41,306 nucleotides of DNA from JAUWTJ01 sp965603015 (GCA_965603015.1 CBFDBJ010000025.1:1-41306); one strand, 5' to 3'. Shown: positions 1 to 8,791, counted from the first letter of the stretch. Made by a program: numbers and translations. Notes: generated by a model not told the origin, from the sequence alone.

Positions 1-55
1 ACAAACATCAGCTTCTCAGATCAGGATCGAATGAACAACGTCTTGAGAGGTCACA

Positions 56-125
56 ACTAGTGTGCACCCGTGCTCGCTCCCTTTGTCCGGCAGGGTGTGC
101 ACGGCACACCCGAGAGGGGCCCCAC
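56..125. repeat. Dispersed hairpin repeat, copy 1
   Basis: This stretch is closely related to a second copy at 33229-33305. Its core is a perfect 8-bp hairpin, GGGTGTGC (93-100), loop ACG, GCACACCC (104-111), preceded by CTCCCTTTG and CCGGCAG and followed by GAGAGGGG. In the other copy the stem reads GGGCGTGC/GCACGCCC, so a stem base pair has changed on both sides and pairing is kept. No protein-like reading frame is evident here. The rest of 1-246 shows no recognisable gene. Confidence 0.6.
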
Positions 126-246
126 ATTGGCCCCTGCTTCGGCCCGACCGGTCAACTCCCGCCTGACAATCCGGCTGACGTTCACATTCGCGTGACCTGA
201 AGAACAGAGATTGGCGATCAGAAACATTTGAGGTACAAGTTGCTCT

Positions 247-612
247 GTGCAAGTCTCAGCAAAAATAGCGGTCCTGGTTGTCGCCGCACTCCACTTCGGT
301 TTCCTGGTGCTGGAAATGTTTCTTTGGGATCACCCCATTGGACGCGAGGTGTTCTCCATGAGCGCTGTCCAATCAGCCGAGACCGCAGTATTGGCCTCCA
401 ATCAGGGGCTCTATAATGGATTTCTGGCGGCGGGCCTGCTCTGGGGTCTGGTGGCCGAAAAACGTGACATCACAGTCTTTATGCTCCTGTGTGTCGTCAT
501 CGCCGGGATTTTCGGCGGGGTCACAGCAAATCCATCTATCCTGTTCCTGCAGGCCCTGCCCGGCGCTGTGGCAATGATCCTGCTCCTTCGGTCGGGCGCA
601 AAGCCGCAGTGA
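247..612 (+). CDS. DUF1304 family membrane protein
   Basis: A 121-residue integral membrane protein of the DUF1304 family, whose function is unknown. It has four hydrophobic segments, and the first carries the family-typical run LVLEMFLWDHPIGREVF at about residues 20-36. Loops are short and the C-terminus is basic (RSGAKPQ), as in complete members of this size. The start is the GTG at 247, with GAGG about 12 nt upstream; no in-frame ATG fits better. The gene stands alone and converges on kdsA with about 100 bp between them. The family call is good; nothing can be said about substrate or role. Confidence 0.8.
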   Translation: MQVSAKIAVLVVAALHFGFLVLEMFLWDHPIGREVFSMSAVQSAETAVLASNQGLYNGFLAAGLLWGLVAEKRDITVFMLLCVVIAGIFGGVTANPSILFLQALPGAVAMILLLRSGAKPQ

Positions 613-711
613 TCCTTCAACAAACCAGAGGAATTCCCCGATGGCCCGGCGACGTCTACAAACTCGCCCATGCCCTGCGCGCTCGTCTGGAAAAAGACGC
701 GGCTTAAAGGC

Positions 712-1605
712 TCAATCGATCTCGATAGATTGAAAGCTTTTCACCAGGTCATCGACCTGTTTGGCCTGAGAGAGCAGCTCCTCAAGCTTATCCAACGGCA
801 GTGCGCTTGGGCCGTCGCATTTGGCTTTATCGGGATCGGGGTGGGCTTCGAGGAAGAGACCGGCGATGCCGCAGGCGAGCCCTGCCCTTGTGAGTTCCGG
901 GGTCTGGGCCCGGCGGCCACCTGAGGCCATACCGCCGCCCACAGGATCATTGGCGCCGGTCTTGAGGCTAAAGGTCTCGCGGCATTGCAGCGCGTGGGTG
1001 ACATCGAAAATGATCGGATGCCCGCCGGTCACCTGTTTCATCACCTCGAACCCCAGCATATCCACGACCAATTGCGTCGGGCCGTTCTGACTACCGCGTT
1101 CACACACAATGATCCTGTCATTGCCGCACTCGATGAACTTGTCGACGATATTGGCAACCTGATCGGCGCCCATATATTGTGGTTTCTTGGCATTGATCAC
1201 CGCGCCGGTTTTGGCCATGGCCTCAACGAGGTCCGTCTGGCGCGCAAGAAAGGCCGGGATCTGGATGACATCGACGACATCGGCCACGATCTGTGCCTGA
1301 TGCACCTCGTGGAGGTCGGTGATGACCGGAACATCGAACGTCTTCTTGACCGCCTCGAAGATCTTCATGCCTTCATCAAGACCAACACCGCGGAAGGAAT
1401 GTATGCTCGTCCGATTGGCCTTGTCGAAGCTGGCTTTGAAGACAAAGGGGATCTTGAGCTTGTCAGTCTCAGTCTTGAAAGCCTCGGCCGCATAGAGCGT
1501 CGAGTCCAGATCCTCAAGAACATTGAGCCCGCCGAACAGCACAAACGGCAGGTCATTGGCGACGGTGACGGTGTCTGTAATCTGAATAACTTTTTGTGCT
1601 GTCAT
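712..1605 (-). CDS. kdsA: 3-deoxy-8-phosphooctulonate synthase (KDO-8-P synthase)
   Basis: Condenses phosphoenolpyruvate with arabinose 5-phosphate to KDO 8-phosphate, the first committed step of KDO synthesis for the lipopolysaccharide inner core; cytosolic. The 297 residues are about family length and form one TIM-barrel DAHP-synthase/KDSA domain. Visible family blocks are FKASFDKANRTS (about 57-68, PEP-binding lysine region), GLDEG, VITDLHE, VDVIQIPAFLARQTDL, INAKKPQ, and FDVTHALQ near residue 200. The ATG start is preceded by GAGAGAAG. It lies downstream of pyrG in the same direction, separated by 168 bp that hold a palindromic element, so cotranscription is uncertain. The lpx genes at 34-38 kb belong to the same LPS programme. 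Confidence 0.95.
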   Translation of the reverse strand: MTAQKVIQITDTVTVANDLPFVLFGGLNVLEDLDSTLYAAEAFKTETDKLKIPFVFKASFDKANRTSIHSFRGVGLDEGMKIFEAVKKTFDVPVITDLHEVHQAQIVADVVDVIQIPAFLARQTDLVEAMAKTGAVINAKKPQYMGADQVANIVDKFIECGNDRIIVCERGSQNGPTQLVVDMLGFEVMKQVTGGHPIIFDVTHALQCRETFSLKTGANDPVGGGMASGGRRAQTPELTRAGLACGIAGLFLEAHPDPDKAKCDGPSALPLDKLEELLSQAKQVDDLVKSFQSIEID

Positions 1606-1634
1606 GGGTCTTCTCTCACCGTATTAAATTTCTT

Positions 1635-1762
1635 GTCGTCCCGGCCGGAGCGCAGCGCAGAGCCGGGATCTCCGGGCACCTTCGTGCCACACACTCGGCT
1701 CTCTGTTTGCCTTCCCATCCTACCCCGAGATCCCGGGTCGCGCTTCGCTTGCCCGGGATGAC
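1635..1762. repeat. Large imperfect palindrome between pyrG and kdsA
   Basis: Two arms of about 40 nt face each other: 1635-1676 (GTCGTCCCGGCC... to CCGGGATCTCCGGG) and the reverse complement of 1723-1762 (GTCATCCCGGGC... to CCGGGATCTCGGGG). They match at most positions, with a central spacer of about 46 nt. Transcribed from either strand it would form a long hairpin. It resembles the CCCGGGATGAC-type intergenic palindromes common in alphaproteobacterial genomes. It lacks a T-tract, so it is not a plain terminator, but it may stabilise RNA ends or attenuate read-through from pyrG. Confidence 0.7.
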
Positions 1763-1773
1763 ACTGAGGGGAA

Positions 1774-3402
1774 CTAAACCAGCCGTGACTGCTTCACCGC
1801 TGCGTCAATGAACGAGGCAAACAGCGGATGCGGTTCAAACGGTTTTGACTTCAATTCCGGATGATACTGAACGCCAATAAACCACGGATGCGACGGGATC
1901 TCGACGATCTCGGGCAACAGGCCATCAGGGGAGACACCGGAGAAGATGACGCCGTGTTCTGCCAGTTGCTCGCGGCACTCCATGTTGACTTCATAGCGAT
2001 GGCGATGGCGCTCAACGATGTCGCAGGAGCCGTAAATGTCGGCGACTTTGGACCCCGCGGTCAGACTTGCATCATAGGCACCCAGACGCATGGTTCCGCC
2101 AAGGTCATCGCCTTCGACACGTTTCTCGAGTTCGTTGCCCCTGGTCCATTCCGTCATGATGCCGACGACGGGATTTTCACTTTCGCCAAATTCGCTCGAC
2201 GTCGCGTTTGTGTCCCCGACCAGATTGCGCATGGCTTCAATGACTGCCATTTGCATGCCGAAGCAAATGCCGAAGTAGGGAACGTTCTGAATGCGGGCAA
2301 ACTCGGCCGCCTTGATTTTTCCTTCGGCGCCGCGTTCGCCAAAACCGCCAGGCACCAGAATGCCGTGCACGTTCTGGAGGTGATGCACTGCGTCTTCAGA
2401 ATCAAACACGTCAGCCTGGACCCATTTGAGTTTCACCTTCACATTGTTGGCAATGCCGCCATGGGTCAGCGCTTCACTGAGGCTCTTGTAGGCATCCTTG
2501 AGGCCGGTGTATTTGCCGACAATGGCAATGGTGACTTCGCCGTCCGGATCAATCACCCGATCGCAAATGCCTTGCCACATTTCAAGCTCTGGTGCCGGGG
2601 CATCCTCGATATGAAAGGCGCGCAAGACTTCATCATCAAAGCCTTCCTTGTGATAGGCAATCGGCACATGATAAATTGAATCTGCATCGAGCGCCTGAAT
2701 GACCGCTTCGGCGCGCACATTACAGAACAGGCCAATTTTGCGCCGTTCTTCCTGGGGGACGGGGCGGTCCGAGCGGCACAGCAGAATGTCCGGCTGAATA
2801 CCAATGGAGCGCAGTTCCTTCACCGAATGCTGTGTCGGCTTGGTCTTGAGCTCGCCGGCCGTCGGTATGTAGGGCAACAGCGTCAGATGAACATAGATGG
2901 CCTGATCCCTGTCGAGGTCATTGCCAAGCTGCCTGATGGCTTCAAAGAACGGCAGAGCTTCAATGTCACCAACCGTCCCGCCAATCTCGCACAGTACGAA
3001 ATCGACATCATGGTTTCCGTGCAGAACAAAATCCTTAATGGCATTTGTTACATGCGGGATCACCTGGACGGTCGCGCCGAGATAATCGCCGCGGCGCTCT
3101 TTCTGAAGTATCCCCTGATAGATTTTACCGGTGGTGATATTATCATTGATCGTCGCCGGGACACCGGTAAAGCGTTCATAGTGGCCCAGGTCAAGATCGG
3201 CCTCGGTGCCATCGTCGGTCACAAAGACCTCGCCGTGCTGATACGGGCTCATGGTGCCCGGGTCGACATTGAGATAGGGGTCAAGTTTGCGAAGGCGAAC
3301 GGAATACCCGCGGGCCTGCAAGAGCGCACCGAGTGCTGCTGAAGCCAGGCCTTTTCCGAGGGATGATACCACGCCGCCAGTTATGAAAATGTAACGCGCC
3401 AT
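1774..3402 (-). CDS. pyrG: CTP synthase (glutamine hydrolysing)
   Basis: Converts UTP to CTP using ATP and glutamine-derived ammonia, the last step of pyrimidine nucleotide synthesis. The 542 residues match the family. The N-terminal synthetase domain opens with the P-loop-like ITGGVVSSLGKG (residues 7-18) and has LDPYLNVDPGTMSP, GEVFVTDDG and CEIGGTVGDIE. The C-terminal class I glutamine amidotransferase domain shows the oxyanion block LVPGGFGERG, the nucleophile in YFGICFGMQ (around 380) and the His/Glu pair in QYHPELKS near the C-terminus. The start is the ATG at 3402. It lies 69 bp downstream of secG in the same direction, a common alphaproteobacterial arrangement (tpiA-secG-pyrG-kdsA). 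Confidence 0.97.
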   Translation of the reverse strand: MARYIFITGGVVSSLGKGLASAALGALLQARGYSVRLRKLDPYLNVDPGTMSPYQHGEVFVTDDGTEADLDLGHYERFTGVPATINDNITTGKIYQGILQKERRGDYLGATVQVIPHVTNAIKDFVLHGNHDVDFVLCEIGGTVGDIEALPFFEAIRQLGNDLDRDQAIYVHLTLLPYIPTAGELKTKPTQHSVKELRSIGIQPDILLCRSDRPVPQEERRKIGLFCNVRAEAVIQALDADSIYHVPIAYHKEGFDDEVLRAFHIEDAPAPELEMWQGICDRVIDPDGEVTIAIVGKYTGLKDAYKSLSEALTHGGIANNVKVKLKWVQADVFDSEDAVHHLQNVHGILVPGGFGERGAEGKIKAAEFARIQNVPYFGICFGMQMAVIEAMRNLVGDTNATSSEFGESENPVVGIMTEWTRGNELEKRVEGDDLGGTMRLGAYDASLTAGSKVADIYGSCDIVERHRHRYEVNMECREQLAEHGVIFSGVSPDGLLPEIVEIPSHPWFIGVQYHPELKSKPFEPHPLFASFIDAAVKQSRLV

Positions 3403-3471
3403 GGGCCTTGAACCTGGATGATTCGTGTTGCAGTGGGAAAGGAAAAATCTCCCTGTCCAAAATTTTTCCGG

Positions 3472-3879
3472 CTATTCAGGAATTTGCGGCCCATCGTCTT
3501 CAGCGCCGGTTTCCGCGTCCTTGCTTTCACCCGCAACGCTCGGATCCTCTTCCCCCATCGGAACCGCAGGGATATTGAGCGCAGGCATGGTTGTCCCGGT
3601 CGGTGCAGGCGCTTCCCCCTCAACGCTGAAGTCGAGACCATTATCCGCCAGACCCCGCGCCAGAATGGTGAGCGTAATGGAGCAGATGAAAAACATTCCT
3701 GCCAGAATACCCGTCGCGCGTGTCAGTGCGCTGCCGACGCCCCGGTTGGACATCAAACCGCCGCCGCCGCCACCGCCGCCCATCCCGAGCGCGCCGCCTT
3801 CGGAGCGCTGCAGCAAAACGGCAGCAATCATCGCCAGAATGACAAGGATCTGAATAATCAATACGACTGTGAACCACAT
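3472..3879 (-). CDS. secG: Preprotein translocase subunit SecG
   Basis: Small inner-membrane subunit of SecYEG that assists protein export. The 135 residues contain two hydrophobic helices (about 3-23 and 55-75) separated by the SecG signature region: QRSEGGALG, then a run of eight glycines, then LMSNRG. The C-terminal 60 residues are an acidic, Pro/Ala-rich cytosolic tail, longer than in E. coli SecG (110 residues) but usual in alphaproteobacteria. The gene lies between tpiA and pyrG on the same strand, 134 bp from tpiA. That gap holds no gene that I can see. Confidence 0.92.
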   Translation of the reverse strand: MWFTVVLIIQILVILAMIAAVLLQRSEGGALGMGGGGGGGGLMSNRGVGSALTRATGILAGMFFICSITLTILARGLADNGLDFSVEGEAPAPTGTTMPALNIPAVPMGEEDPSVAGESKDAETGAEDDGPQIPE

Positions 3880-4013
3880 AGGTCAGCTTTCCGGTCTTTT
3901 GAGGGGCCACACACCAGCCCGCTAATGCGTGGGTCTTGTAGCGACTTCGGCGATCCAGGACAAGCTTTTGATTGCTCCCCGGCCTCGGGACCGCGCGGTT
4001 TCTGCAGCCCGGC

Positions 4014-4781
4014 TCAACAAGCCGATATAATTCCGAAGAAATCCTTCGCCTTCAAACTGGCGCCGCCGACAAGACCGCCGTTCACATGTGGAATTGCGAG
4101 GAGTTCTGCGGCATTGCCCGATTTCATCGAGCCACCATAGAGAATCCGGATCTTCGCGCCGTCATCGCCAAACCTGGCCACGAGCTTCTTGCGGATGAAC
4201 CCGTGGACTTCCGCCACTTCCGCGAGGGTTGGTGTTCTGCCCGTGCCAATCGCCCAGACCGGTTCATAGGCCACAATCGTGTTCTTCGAGGTGACGCCCT
4301 CAGGGACGGAGCCCTTGACCTGCTTGCCAATGACCCGAAGCGTTGCCCCGGCGTCGCGTTCCGCTTCGGTCTCGCCGACACAGATAATGGCTGTCAAACC
4401 GGCCAAATGGGCGGCTTTGGCCTTGGCAAGGACCATGGCATCGCTTTCGCCGTGATCGGTGCGGCGCTCCGAATGACCAACAATCGCCGCCTTGCCACCC
4501 AGATCGCGCACCATTTCGGCGCTGATATCGCCGGTATGGGCACCCGAAGCGTTCATGTGGCAGTCCTGCGAGCCAATCGCAACTTTTGTGCCCTTCGCCG
4601 CTGCGGCCAGCGTCGAAATGAGCGTCGCGGGCGGACAGATCATCATATCAGCGCCAACTTTGCCCGCTACCTTTACAGCCTTGTCGAGCGCCCTGATCTC
4701 TTTGACTGACGCTTTCAGCCCGTTCATCTTCCAGTTACCGATGATAATCGGCCTTGGTTGCTTGATCTTCGCCTGAGCCAT
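4014..4781 (-). CDS. tpiA: Triosephosphate isomerase
   Basis: Interconverts dihydroxyacetone phosphate and glyceraldehyde 3-phosphate in glycolysis and gluconeogenesis. It is a single TIM barrel of 255 residues, as usual. Catalytic landmarks are all present: GNWKMNG (Lys), GHSERR (His electrophile), YEPVWAIGTGRTP (catalytic Glu and flexible loop 6) and the phosphate-gripping GGSMKSGN and GGLVGGASL. I chose the ATG at 4781 over the GTG at 4799 because AGAGG lies 7 nt before it. It is the first gene of the minus-strand set tpiA-secG-pyrG-kdsA and is divergent from the PpiD-like gene across about 215 bp that must hold both promoters. Confidence 0.96.
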   Translation of the reverse strand: MAQAKIKQPRPIIIGNWKMNGLKASVKEIRALDKAVKVAGKVGADMMICPPATLISTLAAAAKGTKVAIGSQDCHMNASGAHTGDISAEMVRDLGGKAAIVGHSERRTDHGESDAMVLAKAKAAHLAGLTAIICVGETEAERDAGATLRVIGKQVKGSVPEGVTSKNTIVAYEPVWAIGTGRTPTLAEVAEVHGFIRKKLVARFGDDGAKIRILYGGSMKSGNAAELLAIPHVNGGLVGGASLKAKDFFGIISAC

Positions 4782-4996
4782 TTTCTGCCTCTTGTTCACC
4801 GTGGTGGATTCGCCGCGACACTAGATGATTCCCGCGTCACATTCGCAGAAGTTTCTACAGATGTTTGCTGTGAAGGTTAACCGCTAAAATCCGGGCTTGC
4901 GGCGCGGCGGTCCACCCCCTAGGATGCGCCGCTTTCCGCGGGCGTTTTGCCCCCTCAGTAATTGATGACCACATTGACAACAAAGGACGCCGCTTC

Positions 4997-6898
4997 ATGG
5001 CACTTTCAGGACTTCGCAAGGTAGCAAGAACCCCCCTGGGCAAGGGCATATTGATTGTTATAGGCATTACCTTCTTTTCCTGGGGTGCGTCGACCATGAC
5101 CGGCTCTCCCAACCGGGCTGTGGCCGTTGTCGGCGGCGTCGAAATCCCTTCCTCGGCCTTTCAGGCCGAGTATGAGCGAACGATCCAGCGCCTTTCACAA
5201 GAGCGCGGCGGCCGCATCAGCATTGGTCAGGCGAAAGAAGAGCAGATCCCTGAGGGCGTCCTTGGCAATATGATTGTCCGCCAGGCGGTTCGAAACCACG
5301 CAAATTCAATCGGCGTGACTGTCTCTGATGCCGAGGCCATCAAGCAAATTAAATCAATCGAAGCGTTCAACGGCATTCTCGGCAAGTTTGATGAGACGAC
5401 GTTCGTCAATGTTCTGCGACAGAGCGGTTTTGCCCGATCAGAGTTCGAGAGCAACGTGCGCAATGACATTGTGCGGGAGCAAATGACCAATGCCGTCGTG
5501 TCAGGCATGAGCCTGCCACGCGGTATGGCCGAAGCAATTGTTCGCAATCGTCTTGAGCGCCGCAACGCCAGCTACATCGTTCTGGCGCCGGATCTCGCGG
5601 GCCGGATTGAAACCCCTTCTGACGAAATCCTGCGATCATTCTACCTCGACAGAATTTCCGATTTCACAGCCAATGAGTATCGAGACATCTCCTTCATTAC
5701 CATGGGTCCGGAAGACTTCACCGCTGGAATCGCGATCCCGGAGGACGATCTTAAGGATCTCTATGACCAACGGGTTTCAACCTATACATCGCCAGGAACA
5801 CGTAACATTGAGCGGCTGTTTGGTTCCAGGCAAGACATGATCGCTGCCAGGGCTCGTGTCGAATCGGGTGAAAGCTTTACCGCTGTGGGTGCATCCCTTG
5901 GTCTGGACGCCGACACAATCGTTCTCGGCGATATTGATGCTTACGGCATAACCGATACTGCTGTCGCCAAAGCCGCCTTCGACGCTGAAGCGCCTGGCCT
6001 TATTGGTCCCATCGAAGGGTTGAGTTGGTCCCTTGTCCGGATTAATTCAATTACGCCGGAATCCACCAGATCATTCGCGGAAGTCCGGAATGAACTGCGT
6101 GAGGAACTGATCCTGCGCGAAGCTGATCGCACTCTGGGCGATAATATTGATATCATTGACGAGGCCATTGCCTCCGGCCAGCCCCTCGAAGCGGTTGCCA
6201 AAAAAGTGGGTCTGCCACTCAATTCAGTCAAGAAAATCGGTGCCTCCGGAACACTTGAAGCTGGTGGCGAACCTGGCACTCTGCCCGATGATCCGAGTTT
6301 CATGGAAGAGGTTTTTGCATCGGTCAAAAATTTCGACAGTGATCTCATCGAGTTCGCTGGCAATCATTACTTCGTCGTGCGCGTCGACGAAATCTACCCT
6401 TCGGCCCCCCGCCCCTTTGAAACGGTCAAGGATGACGTTGAAAAGGCATGGCGGACAGTTGAACGCAGCAAACGCCTCGTTACGCTGGCATCAAGTATTC
6501 TGGACCGTGCTCGAGCCGGCGAGGATTTTGCAAAACTGGGCAATGAAGTCGGACGCGGCGTTCTGGAAGTTCCAAATGGCCTCGGAAGAAATCAGAACAC
6601 AGATCTCTTTAACGCGAACCTCTTGAGCAGGCTTTTTGCGTCAAAAGAGGGTGCCTATTTCCATTCTCCAATAGATCTCGGGGAAAGCCTGGTCGTAATG
6701 CGTGCGGGAAGCACGATAGCTGCTAAAGACGATGAAATTTCGGCCTATGTCGACATCATGAAGCAGCAGCTCGATGCAAGCTTTGTCAACGACGCCGAAA
6801 GGCAGTACCTCAACGCCGTACGGAACATGTTTAAATCCAAACAAAACCCGGACTCTATAGCCCTTGCCATTGGTGATGTAGCTCCCTCCTCGTTCTGA
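4997..6898 (+). CDS. PpiD-like peptidylprolyl isomerase / periplasmic chaperone
   Basis: A 633-residue membrane-anchored periplasmic folding factor of the SurA_N/PpiD type. Residues 1-17 are basic and cytosolic, about 18-36 form one transmembrane helix (GILIVIGITFFSWGAS), and the rest is periplasmic. The SurA-like N-terminal chaperone domain follows (FQAEYERTIQRLSQERG, then QIPEGVLGNMIVRQAV), with a divergent parvulin-like region in the middle (about 250-380) and a second SurA-like stretch towards the C-terminus. Members assist outer-membrane and secreted proteins at the Sec exit. The parvulin signature residues are weak, so isomerase activity is not assured. It lies upstream of trpE with a 52-bp gap, an association often seen in alphaproteobacteria. 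Confidence 0.85.
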   Translation: MALSGLRKVARTPLGKGILIVIGITFFSWGASTMTGSPNRAVAVVGGVEIPSSAFQAEYERTIQRLSQERGGRISIGQAKEEQIPEGVLGNMIVRQAVRNHANSIGVTVSDAEAIKQIKSIEAFNGILGKFDETTFVNVLRQSGFARSEFESNVRNDIVREQMTNAVVSGMSLPRGMAEAIVRNRLERRNASYIVLAPDLAGRIETPSDEILRSFYLDRISDFTANEYRDISFITMGPEDFTAGIAIPEDDLKDLYDQRVSTYTSPGTRNIERLFGSRQDMIAARARVESGESFTAVGASLGLDADTIVLGDIDAYGITDTAVAKAAFDAEAPGLIGPIEGLSWSLVRINSITPESTRSFAEVRNELREELILREADRTLGDNIDIIDEAIASGQPLEAVAKKVGLPLNSVKKIGASGTLEAGGEPGTLPDDPSFMEEVFASVKNFDSDLIEFAGNHYFVVRVDEIYPSAPRPFETVKDDVEKAWRTVERSKRLVTLASSILDRARAGEDFAKLGNEVGRGVLEVPNGLGRNQNTDLFNANLLSRLFASKEGAYFHSPIDLGESLVVMRAGSTIAAKDDEISAYVDIMKQQLDASFVNDAERQYLNAVRNMFKSKQNPDSIALAIGDVAPSSF

Positions 6899-6950
6899 TC
6901 AGGCGCAGGTTCGTCACTGGTTCGCTGCAGGCCACGAAAGTATTCGACCC

Positions 6951-8462
6951 ATGAGTATCGAACCTGCCTTTTCGACGTTTGAGGAGACCTATCAAAGTGG
7001 CAGGGCTCAGGTTTTGTGGACCCGTCTCATCGGCGATCTGGAAACACCTGTATCGGCCATGATGAAACTGGCCGACGGACAAGTGAATGCGATGCTGTTT
7101 GAGTCCGTCGAAGGTAACGAGGTTCGTGGTCGCTACTCGATTATTGCACTGAAGCCGGATCTGATCTGGAAATGCCAGGATGGCGTTGCGTCAGTGAACT
7201 CCAATGCTCGCTACAAGCCTGATGAGTACACCCGGTGCCCGGAGACACCGCTTGAGGCCCTGCGCGCCCTCATTCAGTCCTCAAAGATCGACCTCCCCGA
7301 AGCCCTGCCACCCATGGCCGCAGGTATCTTCGGGTATCTGGGCTACGATATGGTGCGGCTCATGGAGCACCTGCCAGATGTTCCCGAGGACCCGCTCGGA
7401 CTTCCCGATGCCATTCTTGCGCGCCCGACGATTGTTGCGATCTTCGACTCGGTCACCGATGAGATCATTGTCGTAACGCCCGTGAGACCTGAACAAGGTG
7501 TTTCGGCCCGTGCCGCCTACGCGCGGGCGTCCGAACGCCTGAGCGACATACACAATGATCTTGATCGCGCCCTGCCCGTTCAGGACGTCGAGGATAATGT
7601 AACCTTCAAAGACAGCGACCCTGTCTCCAATACACCGTATAATGATTATCTGGAGATGGTCGAGACGGCAAAGGAATACATCCGGGCCGGCGATGTCTTC
7701 CAGGTCGTCCCAAGCCAGCGTTTTTCAAAACCGTTTGAGCTGCCGCCCTTCGCGCTCTATCGCGCCCTGCGCCGCACCAATCCATCGCCCTTCCTTTACT
7801 TCCTCAACTTTGGCGGCTTTCAGGTTGTTGGCTCCAGCCCTGAAATTTTGGTCCGTCTGCGCGATGAGCGCGTTACGATCCGACCGATCGCGGGAACACG
7901 CCCGCGCGGCAAGACGCCAAAAGAAGATCTGGCGCTTGAGGCCGAGCTTCTTGCCGATGCCAAGGAGCGCGCCGAACATTTAATGCTGCTTGACCTTGGC
8001 CGCAACGATGCGGGCCGCGTGTGCAAACCGGGCACGGTCGAGGTCACGGACCAGTTCGGCGTCGAGCGTTACTCCCACGTCATGCATATTGTCTCGAACG
8101 TCGAGGGTGATATCGCCGACGACTTTGATGCCGTCTCGGCGCTGGTCGCAGGCTTCCCCGCTGGTACCGTCTCCGGAGCACCTAAAGTTCGCGCCATGGA
8201 GATCATCGACGAGCTGGAACGCGAAAAGCGGGGGCTCTACGCCGGTTCTGTCGGCTATTTCTCGGCGGCTGGCGATATGGATACCTGCATCGTGCTCAGA
8301 ACCGCCGTGGTCAAGGACAAGACCATGTATGTCCAGGCCGGTGGCGGTGTGGTCTATGATTCAGACCCTGACTTCGAGCACCGCGAAACCGTCAACAAAG
8401 CCAGGGCACTCTTCACCGCGGCCGCAGAAGCGCACCGGTTTGTGTCCGGGCGCAATAGGTAA
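6951..8462 (+). CDS. trpE: Anthranilate synthase component I
   Basis: With TrpG, converts chorismate and glutamine to anthranilate and pyruvate, the first step of tryptophan synthesis. The 503 residues have the N-terminal regulatory half with FESVEGNEVRGRYS (about 46-59, the region of the conserved Ser that binds feedback tryptophan), and the C-terminal chorismate-binding half with GDVFQVVPSQRF, NPSPFLYFLNF, RPIAGTRPRGKT, LLDLGRNDAGRV and FPAGTVSGAPKVRAMEIID. It is the separate form, not a TrpEG fusion. It lies 2.6 kb upstream of trpGDC, with an accessory gene and a yibQ homologue in between. Confidence 0.96.
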   Translation: MSIEPAFSTFEETYQSGRAQVLWTRLIGDLETPVSAMMKLADGQVNAMLFESVEGNEVRGRYSIIALKPDLIWKCQDGVASVNSNARYKPDEYTRCPETPLEALRALIQSSKIDLPEALPPMAAGIFGYLGYDMVRLMEHLPDVPEDPLGLPDAILARPTIVAIFDSVTDEIIVVTPVRPEQGVSARAAYARASERLSDIHNDLDRALPVQDVEDNVTFKDSDPVSNTPYNDYLEMVETAKEYIRAGDVFQVVPSQRFSKPFELPPFALYRALRRTNPSPFLYFLNFGGFQVVGSSPEILVRLRDERVTIRPIAGTRPRGKTPKEDLALEAELLADAKERAEHLMLLDLGRNDAGRVCKPGTVEVTDQFGVERYSHVMHIVSNVEGDIADDFDAVSALVAGFPAGTVSGAPKVRAMEIIDELEREKRGLYAGSVGYFSAAGDMDTCIVLRTAVVKDKTMYVQAGGGVVYDSDPDFEHRETVNKARALFTAAAEAHRFVSGRNR

Positions 8463-8606
8463 GTCTGGTTTGCGCGCTGCTGGTATCGAGGCGACAAATC
8501 CACTTTTGTCCGGACTTGATATTATAGCGATGATGAGATCGCCAGGCTTTCGCATGTCAGCCCAATGAAACTCGCGCAGAGCCCATAGTATGGAGTAGTT
8601 TTATCT

Positions 8607-8629
8607 GCATGCTGCCGAATAGGCAATGC
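8607..8629. promoter_or_regulatory. Inverted repeat, candidate activator site
   Basis: GCAT-GC-TGCC, a 5-nt spacer, then GGCA-ATGC: eight paired positions with a 2-nt bulge on the left. It lies roughly 125-150 bp before the transcription start predicted from the sigma-54 element, the usual distance for an enhancer-binding-protein site. The role is inferred from position and symmetry only. Confidence 0.3.
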
Positions 8630-8727
8630 CACTTATTATCAGTGCAGTGCGTCAGGATTCTTTACACCTGGAAATATTATTCTTCTAATAAGTTTGATAC
8701 CTCATTGTTTTAGCTGGACAACATTCT

Positions 8728-8744
8728 TTGGCCTAAATCTTGCT
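8728..8744 (+). promoter_or_regulatory. Sigma-54 (RpoN) -24/-12 promoter
   Basis: TTGGCC and TTGCTT place the invariant GG (8730-8731) and GC (8742-8743) exactly 10 nt apart, matching the YTGGCACG-N4-TTGC consensus at the key positions. The predicted transcription start is near 8755, leaving a leader of about 37 nt with AGGAAAGAGGG just before the ATG at 8792. This also argues against the in-frame GTG at 8747, which would lie upstream of the transcript start. Confidence 0.6.
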
Positions 8745-8791
8745 TAGTGACCTGGTGTGATCCGATTGCACTGACAAGGAAAGAGGGTATT

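Larger units (their letters stand above)
8463..8791. other. A+T-richer intergenic region upstream of the VWA gene
   Basis: About 330 bp without a gene. Its second half (about 8590-8790) is clearly richer in A and T than the flanking trp genes. It contains a sigma-54-type promoter at 8728-8744, a weaker sigma-70-like pair TTTACA (8661-8666) and TCTAAT (8684-8689) with 17-nt spacing, and an inverted repeat at 8607-8629. I see no clear intrinsic terminator after trpE. Confidence 0.6.

Noticed and set aside
641..733. Short ORF of 30 codons (ATG at 641) with AGAGGA upstream
   Set aside because: The product is a basic string without structure, overlaps the end of kdsA, and a different frame over the same bases looks more protein-like (DVYKLAHALRARLEKDAA). 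Possibly a gene remnant, but not enough to call.
1861..2679. Open frame of 272 codons on the plus strand
   Set aside because: Antisense to pyrG, with no ribosome site and no domain.
3748..3783. Tandem GCC repeat that could suggest a repeat element
   Set aside because: It encodes the glycine run in the SecG loop, which is typical of this family.
4963..4996. TTGACA at 4975-4980 as promoter of the PpiD-like gene
   Set aside because: It is only about 17 nt from the start codon and has no -10 element before the gene.
8747..8791. GTG at 8747 as start of the VWA gene
   Set aside because: It would lie upstream of the transcript start predicted from the sigma-54 promoter, has no ribosome site, and would put 15 polar residues before a good signal peptide.
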